From Musa acuminata AAA Group (taxonomy: Eukaryota; Streptophyta; Magnoliopsida; Zingiberales; Musaceae): DNA of 64,000 nucleotides. The notes beneath the pieces are model-generated. The model did not search any database, was not told the origin of the DNA, and saw nothing but the letters and a program-made list of their open reading frames with translations. The DNA lies in contig NC_088337.1 in NCBI RefSeq assembly GCF_036884655.1, forward strand, positions 33,152,501 to 33,216,500, in the 5' to 3' direction. The stretch's first letter is position 1. The number at the start of each line of letters is the position of its first letter. The position numbers and the translations under genes were made by a program. Shown here one piece after another: positions 10,560 through 22,407 of this stretch.

Positions 10560-11588
10560 TCACTCCCGGCGGGGCGTGAAAGTTTGGTACGTGACGATGC
10601 CTGCGCCTGGAAACTCCTCCACCGCCTGGCTTCGGCAGCTCAGTCCGAGCGGCTCGAGTGCGTCCCCCACGGCCGATCGCACTTGGTTCTCGTCGACGTT
10701 GGGTGCCATGCAGAACGATACCGACACCGCGCCCGGCCGGAACACCCCGATGGCCTTTCTCAGCGAATCCAGCACTTCGGCTCTGCCTCCCGCCCATCGG
10801 CCTGTGCACTCGAAGCTGGCGTAGCTGTGGCCCTCCTCCGGCGTGACGTGTATCGTGGAATAGCTGTCGCGGTCGAGACCATTCATCGAGTATCCACATG
10901 GGTCGAACGCGAAGCCGCAGACGAGCGTGCGTGGGTTGATGCTACCGACCTCGGTCAGGTCCGTCATGTCTGCGCCCACAGCGTCGCCCGACCTCTCGTC
11001 GCCTTTCTTCCGGAAGAAACGCCGCGCCAGCGACCGGTCCAGCTCCGTCATGCACACTTCAACCGTAAAAGTGCTCCACGAACCTGCCGCCAAGCGGTCG
11101 TCGTCGTCGTCGGCGGAAGCAGAGTAGACGTGCCAGGAGTGCGAGCTGCTCGACGGAAGGACGCAAGCTTTTCTAAAGGCTAGGCTCGGCGGGAGGCGCT
11201 CTTCCAAGTAGAGCGCCTCCTCCGCGAAGCTGGTGTGAGGGAACGGCTGGGCCCGAGGGAAGATGAAGCTGCCGCGGGAGTAGCGGCAGGCTCGGAGACG
11301 AAGGCCGAGCTCCGCGGTGTGGCGAAGTAGACAAGGGACGGATCGCAGCAGCTGAGTAGTGCCGCAGGTCTTGAGAACCATCTTATAAGGATAAACAAAG
11401 AGGCTGGACTCGGAGAGGATGTACGCGTCGAAGTAGCGGTTACCGACGGCAGAGACGACGGTGCACTGCACGGCGTCGAGGACCTGCGCGAGGGCATCGC
11501 ACCGCAGCCGGCGGAGGCCGAGCGAGTCGTGGCCCGAGAAGTGGAGCTCCAGGCGCTTCTCGAAGCCTTCGAAGCCGGAGACAGCCAT
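10560..11588 (-). CDS. SAMDC: S-adenosylmethionine decarboxylase proenzyme, 342 aa
   Basis: The enzyme decarboxylates S-adenosylmethionine to supply aminopropyl groups for spermidine and spermine synthesis in the cytosol. I chose the ATG at 11588 (MAVSGFEGFEKRLE), which matches the usual plant start; the in-frame extension to 11846 is low-complexity leader. Visible landmarks are the catalytic glutamates (E7 and E10), the self-cleavage site LSE60-S61SLFVYPYK (S61 becomes the pyruvoyl group), C75 in KTCGTT, the conserved FDPCGYSMNG (about 229-238), and the plant PEST-like segment TPEEGHSYASFE (about 249-260). Length is slightly short for plant enzymes. The gene is intronless and very GC-rich. 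Most plant SAMDC mRNAs carry a conserved regulatory uORF of about 50 residues; I see none here. Confidence 0.95.
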   Translation of the reverse strand: MAVSGFEGFEKRLELHFSGHDSLGLRRLRCDALAQVLDAVQCTVVSAVGNRYFDAYILSESSLFVYPYKMVLKTCGTTQLLRSVPCLLRHTAELGLRLRACRYSRGSFIFPRAQPFPHTSFAEEALYLEERLPPSLAFRKACVLPSSSSHSWHVYSASADDDDDRLAAGSWSTFTVEVCMTELDRSLARRFFRKKGDERSGDAVGADMTDLTEVGSINPRTLVCGFAFDPCGYSMNGLDRDSYSTIHVTPEEGHSYASFECTGRWAGGRAEVLDSLRKAIGVFRPGAVSVSFCMAPNVDENQVRSAVGDALEPLGLSCRSQAVEEFPGAGIVTYQTFTPRRE

Positions 11589-11678
11589 GCCGCGGCGGTG
11601 GTAGAAGCAGCGAAATAGGGTGGATGGTGTTGGGGACACCAAGGCATGCACGTGGGAGGACAGAGGGGATGGAGGGGG

Positions 11679-11685
11679 ATTTATA
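11679..11685 (-). promoter_or_regulatory. TATA box of the SAM decarboxylase gene
   Basis: On the minus strand the sequence reads CTCTATAAATCCCC, a good plant TATA box. It is about 91 bp upstream of the chosen ATG, so transcription would begin near 11650 and the leader would be only about 60 nt. A CACGTG G-box lies at 11649-11654, at or near the expected start site. Confidence 0.6.
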
Positions 11686-12575
11686 GAGTTCTGGTGAGCA
11701 GAGGGGATGAGGTGGGAGAATGGAGGAGGGTGGCATGCGTGCGAGGCAACCAAGGATAATGATTGCAGGCATAATGAAGCCAAATGGAGGAGGAGGAGGA
11801 GGAGGAGGAGGAGAGGAAGAAGGAGATCCTCACGAGAAGAAGACATCCAACGGGGAACGGGGATTCAGCCCACGCGCACGGCGTAGTGGAGAGAGTTCAT
11901 ACTCAGCACAGAAAAGAAGGAAAAGCCTGTGCGTGCGCGCGATATTTACTTGCACATAACAAGATGGAGTGAAAATGTCGACCGTCGACAGGCGAGATAA
12001 AGAGAGAGATGGATCAGCGTTCGATGAAAAGTTGGAATCGGAGGATTTGCTGGGGATTGTGGATGTAGTGTTGGCAAACATGAACGAGGTCAAAGAGACG
12101 CAGGACCATCTTCTTCTGGCCAAGGCCAAATGACCCGCACTCGTCATGCTCTCTTTGATCCACCGGGAGACACCGTGGGGGTCGAGTGACCACAACATTA
12201 GCAGTCCCCCAGGTGGATTCCAAACCTGGAAGAAATAGCGGAGCGAGCGAGCGAGAGAGAGAGAGATAGAGAGCGCAAAACATGGGGTAAATCCTGTTGC
12301 TCGACCTCTGATGCCAAGTACGTACGAAAAGGTCATATGCTTTGGTGGAATACTCGAATGTGTTCGACGACTGACTCCAATGGAGTCTCCTCTTGAAGAA
12401 TTCCGATGATTAAGAGAGCTTCCACCAAATTTTTATCAAGCCATATATAATTAATAAACGGCTTTATATATAATTAATATGCTTCTGAGGTTGAACTCGG
12501 ACGAGTTTGAGTCGACTCAACTCGGGTGGTTTCCGAGTCCAGTCCAGTCGAGGTTTTGAATATTTATTGAATTCA

Positions 12576-12577
<2 letters not shown>

Positions 12578-12636
<59 letters not shown>
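12578..12636. repeat. (AT)n microsatellite, about 29 units
   Basis: An uninterrupted dinucleotide tract of AT about 59 bp long. Confidence 0.97.
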
Positions 12637-12639
<3 letters not shown>

Positions 12640-13217
12640 GAATTGAATCTATAATGTCTCGGATTGTGAATAGGTTGGATCGTAGATCTCCAGTTATGAG
12701 TGTGATAAAAATCGAGTGACTTGATACCATGATAATATTTCGATTTGATGACCAATAAAGATTAATCTATTAGGAAAGAGACTGACATAAACTCTTTAAC
12801 ATATTTTGAATTGCTTTTTTATTTTAATAATAATAAGCACAATTGCATGATAAATCTAATGAAGTACAATTACACAGTTGATATATCTAATGAAGTGTAG
12901 TGGAAGATGTTTCGTACGTCACTCCATCGATATCATATTGGATGGTATAGGAAAAACAAAATACAATAATAATAATGGTAAAAATTGTGCCTGCCACTTC
13001 AGCGGGCCCACGGGCGCACCCATGCATGCACGCGCGAGAAGCGGTGTATCTCACGCCCGTGGAGCCCACATCCGCAGACGAGCGCCTCGGAGGTGGTGGT
13101 CTCCTGCGGTGCTAAGTGCGGGTGAGCCAATGCGAGGTGGCATGGCCCATGCGTCCGCACTCACCCTCCGCACGCGCGCGCATATGATCAACCCTAGCGT
13201 CACTGTTACAAATAATG

Positions 13218-13227
<10 letters not shown>

Positions 13228-13250
<23 letters not shown>
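13228..13250. repeat. (CT)n microsatellite
   Basis: About eleven CT units followed by a TTC-rich stretch. Confidence 0.95.
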
Positions 13251-15157
13251 TCTGTATTGTCTTTTTCTTCTTCTTCTCCCATACCACCTGCCATGCCTCT
13301 CAACTATACGTACTCTGCACTTTGCGCCTGTGAAATAATACCCACTTTCTCAGTGTTTTATCCTCATCCACTTTTTGTCCTTTCACTGTTACCACAATGA
13401 AGAAGATGCGTTCTATGAGACAGAGTGATTCTTCTGTCTATGATTCTTGCAAGATCTTAATAAATAGATCACGATCCATGGTAGAAATAGGCCACAAGTT
13501 TCTTTGCGAGATAAGATACGGTGCACGCGATAGATTCCTCTAGTTTTGTGTCCTATATTGCTCTTTATACGAGGATCATCGCTAGTGATTCACGCTTCAC
13601 TCACAGTATTGATTTCTTGTTTTCCTACGAAACCCTAGAGAGAATCAAAGGATTTTATGTGGTCATGCCTCATGATTCAAGGGGGACCATACGTACATAC
13701 GAACTGGTTCTCGAGTATCTACGAACGTATTCCAGCTTGTACACGTCGGGTTTCGTGCGCATCTCGAGCCTGCATGCAGTACTCTTGTTTGCTGTTTCTT
13801 CCTCGCCGTTGTACTGCTGCTTCCCTAGAAAATAAGATAGATGCACACGCGATTACCAACCACCGTACGTCATGATTCAAGGTTACCTGCTATATGTGCA
13901 CACACAATAATTTTGTGTCTCCTTTACTGATCAATATGCTAGCTTACAGGTTTTCTTCTACTGTTCTATTGGTGCTTCTTTGATCATACGCATTGCTTTA
14001 GGAAAAGGTTCCATAGATACACTGCAAAGCTTTCACGTCCTATTCCTGAAGAATCCTATGCAAAGACACGTTGTAGTTCTGAAGAATCCTATGCATTTTG
14101 TGTTGTCTTTGGACTGTCGATCTCAAGCACTACCTTTTGTCCTTGAATCACCGATCTGCATTCGACGTTCACTAGGTTTAGTATTCTCAAGTTGTCTGAG
14201 AATGCCATTTCACAATGCATTACACAATTAATTAGAGTGTTCCACGGACGCAGTTCATACCATCATTAATTCAGTGGCTGTAGTCAAACAAATCCAACGG
14301 CAGGAGGATCCCATTTACTCTTTTATTAGATCATATATGTATGCCCCACCTACCCAACACATGTAAGCATAATTCTCCGAGGTTTTCGAACCGTACCCTG
14401 TTGCAGGAAAGCTTTCTAATTGGCCCTGGATTTGTTTGCTTCAAAGACACTTTTATGTCGTCCTTTGTGTAATGAGCCCGGAAAAGATACGGTTCATGAA
14501 TCTAAGCATGTAAGTGTGGGCTGAAGCATGATGCGAAGGAGGTCTCTTTATCTAGTTTGGGTAAGCTGGATGCTTCGAGATGGGGGAAGGCCTCCGTGAA
14601 GCTTAAACAAGTCCAAGCTATGGAGAGCAAAGCGAGTCCGGGGCAGAGGGGACATGATGGCCTCCATGCTCGCAGCAGCTCATTGCAGCGCTGAAAGGCG
14701 AGAGGATGAATCTCTCGGAACTCTCACACTGCTTTCCCGGGCCTTTCCTGTACACCTGCGGCAGTGCATGTGTACTGGGGAGTGGCCATCACATGGTCAC
14801 ACAGAAGACTGCATGCGTACATTGATGCAAGCTGGGCAGAGCCATGGCGATGATCATGGTGCAGAGGGAGTTGGAACAGGGAGGAGAATGATGGGGGGAT
14901 TGAGATGTGGGTGTCGAGGGCACTGTGGCGCACACGGCGGCACGCACGCCGGAGCGAAATGATGGGCGGGCGCTGCGCGGGGGCGGAGAGGGATTGAGGA
15001 GGGTGGTCGCCCGGGGAATGATGGTGGGCGCTGCAGAGCCAGAGGACGATACGCCCAGGCTGATACGGCCCGAACTCCCACCCACTTGCTTTTGTACTCT
15101 CTGCCTACCCCTCGCTTTCTTTATCGTGTGTTGCGCTTATCATTCCACGAGGGAAAC

Positions 15158-15159
<2 letters not shown>

Positions 15160-15210
<51 letters not shown>
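15160..15210. repeat. (TA)n microsatellite, about 25 units
   Basis: An uninterrupted TA tract about 50 bp long, ending in ACACA. Confidence 0.97.
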
Positions 15211-15214
<4 letters not shown>

Positions 15215-15760
15215 ATTGCTTCTACATACGCCTACGTGTACGATTATAAATGAACCTAAATTAACCTATGGAAAGTTTGTTTTATGTATATGTTTTTTGA
15301 ATCCATTTTATACGTTTCACATTTGTTTAAAGAAAGCTTATAATTCATTATTGACGGATTTAAGTTCCTTTATTTTTATGATAGTGTGATCTACATCTAT
15401 CTGTAATCTGATTCGAATCGACATCGTCCAATGATCAGATCAGATTCTTACCGTCCTGCTAGTACACGAGATCCTTTGGAATCTAACATCCAATCTAATT
15501 TTGATCCTATTTGTCATTATAGTGATTTAAACTTGAGCAATAAATACGATTACGGCTGAAGAAATTATAATTCTGATATATTTTATTTATAATTTCGTAA
15601 ACTATAATAATAAAATAATAAAAAATATAATTATATTGTTTTATATTTAAAAATGCCAAACCGGCCCGGCCCGGTCCGTCCTCGGCAAAGCCAACCCACC
15701 CCGGCCGACGTTAGGGAGACGACACAAAGGCACGGAGCCGCGAAGGTTTGGGCTGACGAC

Positions 15761-18700
15761 ATGGATGCAGGTGCCGAGCCTTGCAGCGACGTCACCAGCT
15801 TCCTCTATTTGAAGTCCGCCTTCTTGGCCATGGAACCCGCCCATTTCTTGATCTCCTTAGCCAGGTCCCCTCTTCCCTCCTCCTCTTGCTTCATCCATCC
15901 ACGTCGCATCTGCGCCTCGCTGGTCACCAGCTGTTTGAAGAAATGAGGCAACTAGTGTTAGTCGCATCATTTCAGGAGCACAGCGTGTTTTAGCGCTATA
16001 ACGTGTGATCTGACAGGAAGCAATTATCATAACAATGGTTGATAGCAGCTTTTGGTTGGAAAGCCAACAGATTGGCCGGACCTCAATTCGTGTAGGGCCT
16101 CGTCTAAGGATCGGGCAGCCCGAGCTCTAGCTCATAGAGCCTTATCTCCAGAACCCGACCACAACCTAGTACCGAGTAGGCCTAACCCTTGTTCAGTTCA
16201 TGCCTGACCCCCAAGTCCTAACCGATCATCGGAACCCGACCAAGATGAACACAGAATATGTTGCGTTGATCTTGGGCTTCGGTTTGTGCTTATTTCGACG
16301 AACCCGATTTGGCTATCATGTTTCTCTGCAGTTACTTGTACTGCTAAGTTCTCTTACCGAGTGTGTTTTGTTCTCTGTAGACAAGCTGGTGGAGGTTCTA
16401 TTACAACAAAGGTTCAGACTTTCATTTTGGAAGATTGTATAAAGGATATTGTAAGTGCCCATGGAAGGATTCTTTTTTCTTCATTATATAAGTTGGTGAA
16501 AGTGTACTTGGATGTTTGTGTATTACGCCATGATACGTAGATCTTTCTACAAGTTTAGTTTTACGTGTTTGGCATATGAAGTGTATACCACGGCTTTATA
16601 TTGTAATAATTTATTCGATTGTTGTTCACTGGTGTGTTAAATGAGTCACTGTGCATGTGTATGAACAATCTTGCTTGTTTTACCTAATTTTGACCTTCCT
16701 AGGACTTCATTTTTGTAGTACAAAAATTTGTAGATGTAGCTTCCTGAGTTTTCATCCATAAAGCATGATTTGTATTTTAGCTATCATTTTAACTTCCCCT
16801 ATCGGACTGAATGGTAAGATTAACTACCAACAATTAGAACATCATATTGACATCACTTTCTCAACCTTATTAATTTTGCTGTGATGATAACTTCAACAAT
16901 CATTCCTTCCTATTCAATGGTTGAATATTAGCTACAAAGATGGTTATTTAATTATACTTTAAAACCAGTTTTTCCATGTAAGTTACATGAAAAATTCTGA
17001 TTAAGATGCATCCACATGTTCCATTGGATAAAGGATTAGTTTTGATTATGATCATGAAAAATGAAGAAAAAATTGCGATTAAGTAATATTAAACACTATT
17101 GTGCTTTGGATACATCAATTTTCCTTTTGTTTCCAATGCATGTGATCTCTGTGGTAGCACAAGAATATGGTAGTTATTCCTTGTCCGTTACTTCAGAATT
17201 CAAAAGTCAAGTTATGCAGGTGGGCAAAGGCACAGAGTTGAACCACAAATACATCAAGAACATTCTCCAAAAGCTCATTGTTTCTGTTGAATCAACTTCC
17301 GACATCGTGGTCGAGGACTTGTATGAAAAATTTGCCTATTATCTGACAATCCAATTGGTAACTAGTGCCTCTTCTGCTAGTTTCTTACCATCTGCAATTC
17401 ATTTATAAACTAAAGTACCTTTTCTTTTTAAATACCTCAATGAAGAAGTTGATAGCAGTATTTTGTTAGTTTCTTGTAGATAATGCCGAGCCCAGAGATC
17501 AAGATGAACTTTTTCCGAGAAAGCAAAGTCATCAGTGATACATTAGCCAAGAAAAAATTATAAACACAACTATAAGATTCCAAAGATTTACAATGTTGGA
17601 TTTCTTGAAGTACTCTAATTTTCTAATTATCACAACAGTTTGACTAATTTACAGGTCTAAAGTAATTTTGTGGTGAAAGTATAGCAAAGTAGACTCAGTA
17701 ATAGTCACCACAGCAATGCTTGGCACAAGTTGGTTGTCAATTTACGTGCAAGTCATCACTCTCTTATTGAACAAAGATCTTTGCATAATGTAGTAAACTT
17801 ATATTTTTCGTGCAAATTAACTTTTACCGTTCTATAGAATTGCTCACTATCTGCTAAACTTCACCTATTTGCCATCCACTGCCACAAGAAAAAAGAGGGG
17901 GAAGCCATATTTTAGTGTAATTTTAACTGATTCAGACACCCCAAACAAAGGTCGGTTACATAACAAGATATACAAATTTCATATGTGAAATTTTCTAGTG
18001 TTGTTTTTTTCCTATCAAACTATTTCCAAAAGTGATGAAGATTGAGCTATTTTTATTGGTTATGTGTTTGAATTTATGCATGACATCATAATCAAATTGT
18101 AGTGTGACAAATTTTTTTTTTCTTATTAACAAATTTGTAATAAAGGTTATTTTTTTCCCATGTTTAGGATGATCAATTGCTAGAAGAGAACAATAGGATC
18201 TACAAGCAGATTACTTTTCTTTTGTCTCTTGGTAAGAAATAAGTCAGTTTTGGTTTTTATGTCTTCTACCTGCCTGGTTATACACATAATTTTCAAATAT
18301 TTTATAGGCCAGAAATGTTCAAGTGCAATGGATCTAAAAGTTCCACTGCAATGTTCTCTTAACATGCTTGAAGGAGACACAGGGTATCTATTACTCTTTC
18401 ATAGTTTATGTCAATTTTCTTATAATTGGCAAAAAAGGATATCATTATTCATTACTATCATAATTTCATAATGTATATTAAGCATATTTTGTGATAATTT
18501 TCCTCGTGGAGTACCAAGATGTTTTGTTTGCGGCTGCTTTCTTTTAGTAATAATATCTATAAGAAGAGAGATACTTCTTGTACAAAGTACAAACCATGGT
18601 ACTTATACCATGATACAAGCTAATTTGAAAATGTTTTACAGCAGATACGTATTTGATTTTGTGTATGCCATTTGGACCTCATTACTTGCTAAGTTTTGTA

Positions 18701-21700
18701 CAATGACATGCACAAAGGACAGTGGAAGCTGGATTTTACCCTTTTTTTCATTATAGTAATAACATTTCATGGCAATCTCTCTCTTTGAATTTGTATAATA
18801 CCTATGTTTTGGAAACCATTCAATAAGAATATAACAGCCACCTCCATGAACCCTTACCAGCCAGTGTAGCAACTGAAATCATCTTCTTGACTGTATAATA
18901 TTGAACCATTATGTAACCATCATGATGATTTCATAACAAACAATGACAAACTTTCATGGTTGTTACTGGATAATGAATTAGAGAAATCAATATCTATTAA
19001 AATAAGCCATTTGGCAATTACTAAATTGATTCAGAATTTGCAATTCCTTGAATAGTAATAAAGCCTAAAAGTGGCCTTTGAATGGTTTTAATGGGACTTA
19101 ATGGCAGTTACATTTACCATAACAGGTTAGGTATAAAGAAACAAGCCCACTACTCACAGTAGTCAATATGCTGGACCCAATTATCATGTCTGGAGGTCGA
19201 ACATAATGAATTTTAATGTGTCTTAATCGGTTTTAATTCAAAAAATATAAACTTAGATTTGCAAGTTTAGAACAGCCAAAGTCAGAATCAATCTGACTCA
19301 TTTTCTACAATTTATTGTGTGATTGTTCTTTCTTTACCATGTACTCATTCTGCTGATTTGAATCCATTCATTTACCCATATATGGTTGAAAATTTTGGTT
19401 GCTTAATTTTTTTAAGGATTCATCTTGCACAACAATTTTAATGCTTGGTTTTGTTAGGTGTGCCCTTTGGCCCTCAAGTCTATTCTTATCTGAATTTATC
19501 CTTTCTTACCAAGAGGTGTTTTCAAAAAAGTTTTGCTTTGAGGTAATAATAATTCTGAATTTCCTATTCCAGTGCTGACTTAAAATTCATGTTGAAATAT
19601 TTGCAATATATCTTAAACTAGCAGATTGGTTCTGGTGTTGGTTTAGTTGGGATTGCTCTTCTCCATGTTGGAGCTTCCAGGGTATGATTTTTTCAAAATA
19701 TTTTTTTATAGAGTGTATACTTTTGGTAAGGTTTAAGATTTTTTTGCTCAAATATTGCTTATTCTTTTGTCTCTAGGGCATGCTTGTCTTTAGTTTATTG
19801 TGTTTGTCTATTGCAGCACAAAATTTAGTCAAACTTGGTTGACATATTGTATTTGTATGCATGTATCTTACCTTTTTTCAAGTATCATTGTATGAATTGA
19901 TAATCATGGAATTTCATGATGCATGCTAGTATTCAGAGTAATAATATTCAACTTGACATGTATTTATATTCAAAGTATTGTCAACTTTGTTGACTAATGG
20001 GGTTATTCTATTTGTTGAGTAAAAGATTCTTGGACTGGATGGTTAGAATTACAAGTTCCATCTAGATATGGTGGTGGGAAATGCAGTGGGTTTTGTTGGC
20101 ATAACATTTTCGATGAACTTGGTTGTCAATGAGATTAATGGCACCTCATGGTGATTCATTCACGTGCTTCACAAATTCCATCTTTGTATTAAGTGCAACA
20201 GCATACATGATCATATAAAAAATTTTGCAGGTAGTTCTTACTGATGGTGACATATCAACTTTAGCAAATATGAAGAGTAATATAGAACTGAACCATCTAG
20301 AGTTGCCATCAGAGAGGACAAGTGCAAAGCCTATGGTTAGTCACAATTTTGGCCTTTTTACAAATATATGACTGGTAAATTACTGCATGTTCCTTGCAAT
20401 CTTATATTTTTATTATAAACCCTGCTCTTTTTGTACCTTGGATTGTTTCTATTGGGACGAGCTATACCTATATGTTAGAGATACTTTACTTGCAGTAAGA
20501 TGATACTTTTAGGTTCTTTCACTGCTTGGTATATCTTTCCATAGATTTGCTTACTCATATGCATATTACTAAGCCCGTTAACTGTGTACATGCTTTTAAG
20601 AAAAATTATTTTAGTAATTTGAAGTGTAACATTCAATATAGGATCGATATATTAAGCAGAGCGCAGGTTTGCAGTTGGCTGCTTCCTCTCTTAGATATTG
20701 AAATTTAAAGCCTAAGCGGCTTGAATCCGGGCAATGCAATATGAATGTCTAGTGCTTTAAAACAATATTGCTGATAGCTTTAGCATGAGCTGTTGCAACA
20801 AATTTTCAAGGCGGTTTTCCTCCTAGTCTATTTAAGTCGAGCAGAATTTCCTTAAGAGGCATATAACTGATGAACTTAAGATGTCCTGTTCTGACTTCCT
20901 GAGCTATGAGTTGCAGGTTGAGTGCAAATATCTACCATGGGAGTCTGCATCTAAGAGGGAGCTACAAGATTACGAACCCGAGATAATGTGAGTGACTCAT
21001 TACCTTACTCTATACAAGTGCCACTTAATTCTGTTATAGATCCATCATTATCAACGATGACTTGCCTGAAAATATTTGATGTTATTTAAATAGTTCGTGG
21101 GTGATCTGACCTCTGATGCTGTTTTAACATAACAATCTGAGTGCCACCTTAAGTTGGCAATTTTATGTTTTAGTGGTTGACAGTTACTTGTTACCGGATT
21201 TCTTCTACTTAATAATTTTTCTCCCTAGTGGCCAATTGTCATCATTACATCAATAACGATGAAAAATCCGTTGGCACAATCTTGCAATGCAGTTTTTTTT
21301 TCTTTTTCTGCAAAGATAAATAGCAAAGATGAAATTTATAAAAATTTGTAAGAGGGGATCTTGAAACCCTAAACCTCGGGTGAGCGACTGCGATACATTA
21401 CCGATGTTTTAGATGAAAAAATTTGTAGAACGAGGATGGGAACCTCAATCTTTGTATCATCACTCTCTTATTTCGTTTGTGCAGCTTGGGTGCAGATGTA
21501 ATCTATGACCCACATTGCATACCTCATCTTGTTCGAGTTCTTTCGGCACTTTTGAGTCCCACCTCATCTGAACCAAAAGGAAATGGAGCAAATTGCTGTG
21601 GACCAACTCAGGATACTGACGATGCGGATAAACTTCTACAGAACAAGGAAGAGGAAGCTCCTGTTGCATATATCGCTACGGTCATCCGGAATCAGAAGAC

Positions 21701-21851
21701 TTTTGATTATTTCCTCAGAGTAGCCACGGAAAGTCCCCTCTCTGTTCTTGATGTTACAGAGATGATGAAACCAATGAGTCTGCTTCCTTACATGCTATCA
21801 TACGATCGATCAAGTGTTCATCTTTTGAAGGTATCATTTCTGTGCAATTGA
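15761..21851 (+). CDS. EEF2KMT/FAM86-type protein-lysine methyltransferase, ten exons, 378 aa
   Basis: Exons are 15761-15864, 16381-16450, 17220-17357, 18168-18231, 18308-18383, 19458-19542, 19625-19681, 20231-20335, 20917-20987 and 21485-21851, with consistent phases throughout. The N-terminal part contains KSAFLAMEPAHFLISLARQ, typical of the FAM86 domain. The middle has QCSLNMLEGDTGCALWPSS and the class I SAM-binding motif FEIGSGVGLVGIALLHVGAS (GSGVG at about residues 181-185), followed by VVLTDGD. The post-motif II segment is ILGADVIYDP, as in methyltransferase group 16 enzymes. Human EEF2KMT trimethylates a lysine of elongation factor 2; the same substrate is inferred here. An in-frame upstream ATG at 15653 gives a Pro/Arg-rich extension that I reject as leader. 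The C-terminal codons lie in a 109-bp tandem repeat. Confidence 0.9.
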
Positions 21852-22140
21852 GATGCTGACCTTATTGTTAAGACTCAGATGTGATATCACTCTTTTTAGA
21901 CTGCTTCCTTCACTTAATTTTTGTGTTCATCTTTTGAAGGTATCATTTCTGTGCAATTGAGATGCTGACCTTATTGTTAAGACTCAGATGTGATATCACT
22001 CTTTTTAGACTGCTTCCTTCACTTAATTTTTGTGTTCATCTTTTGAAGGTATCATTTCTGTGCAATTGAGATGCTGACCTTATTGTTAAGACTCAGATGT
22101 GATATCACGCTTTTTAGACTGCTTCCTTCACTTAATTTTT
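21814..22140. repeat. Three tandem 109-bp copies spanning the EEF2KMT stop codon
   Basis: Copies run 21814-21922, 21923-22031 and 22032-22140. The first two look identical and the third differs at one base (ATCACGC for ATCACTC). The unit begins GTGTTCATCTTTTGAAGG, which encodes the last 12 codons of the methyltransferase up to its TGA at 21849-21851, and ends in CACTTAATTTTT. Copies 2 and 3 therefore lie in the 3' UTR. The near-identity implies recent or homogenised duplication. Confidence 0.95.
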
Positions 22141-22407
22141 GCTGCCGCTGGTTCTTCCAGCAGACGTAGTGATCCTATTACTCCATCCGCTGTCTCCCAC
22201 AGAGAAAAAGAAATGTAGCGATCTTTGAATTTAAATCCCCACCAAAAACGGCATCACTACTGCAGCAGCAAAAACTTTCATGGAAAACCTGCACACTTTG
22301 TAAACACTTAATAGAAGTACTACATGGACGAGTATTTTTTACATGACCTAAAACGATAACCCTAATAACAGATTTAGTGTTTAGCAAATCAAAAATCAAC
22401 AGTGACA

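Larger units (their letters stand above)
11847..15760. other. Intergenic region with microsatellites
   Basis: This 3.9-kb stretch separates the divergent SAMDC and EEF2KMT genes. It holds GGA-, AT-, CT- and TA-type simple repeats and two GC-richer patches (about 13000-13170 and 14640-15085). The frames in those patches are short and resemble no protein I know. Confidence 0.5.

Noticed and set aside
10485..11183. Plus-strand frame of 232 codons
   Set aside because: Antisense shadow of SAM decarboxylase.
11589..11846. 86-codon N-terminal extension of SAM decarboxylase
   Set aside because: Leu and Pro/Ser low-complexity; the family starts at MAVSGFEGFEKRLE and the TATA box lies inside the extension.
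14654..15085. Overlapping frames in a GC-rich patch, considered as an unknown gene or microRNA locus
   Set aside because: Frames on both strands are open only because of composition; I found no family motif, no convincing hairpin and no known microRNA sequence.
15653..15760. In-frame N-terminal extension of EEF2KMT
   Set aside because: Pro/Arg-rich and unlike the family; the ATG at 15761 sits just before the conserved N-terminal domain.
21830..22140. Extra intron and downstream exon of EEF2KMT after the GTATCA at 21831
   Set aside because: The frame closes 21 bp later with a plausible short C-terminus, and no further exon with family similarity was found downstream.
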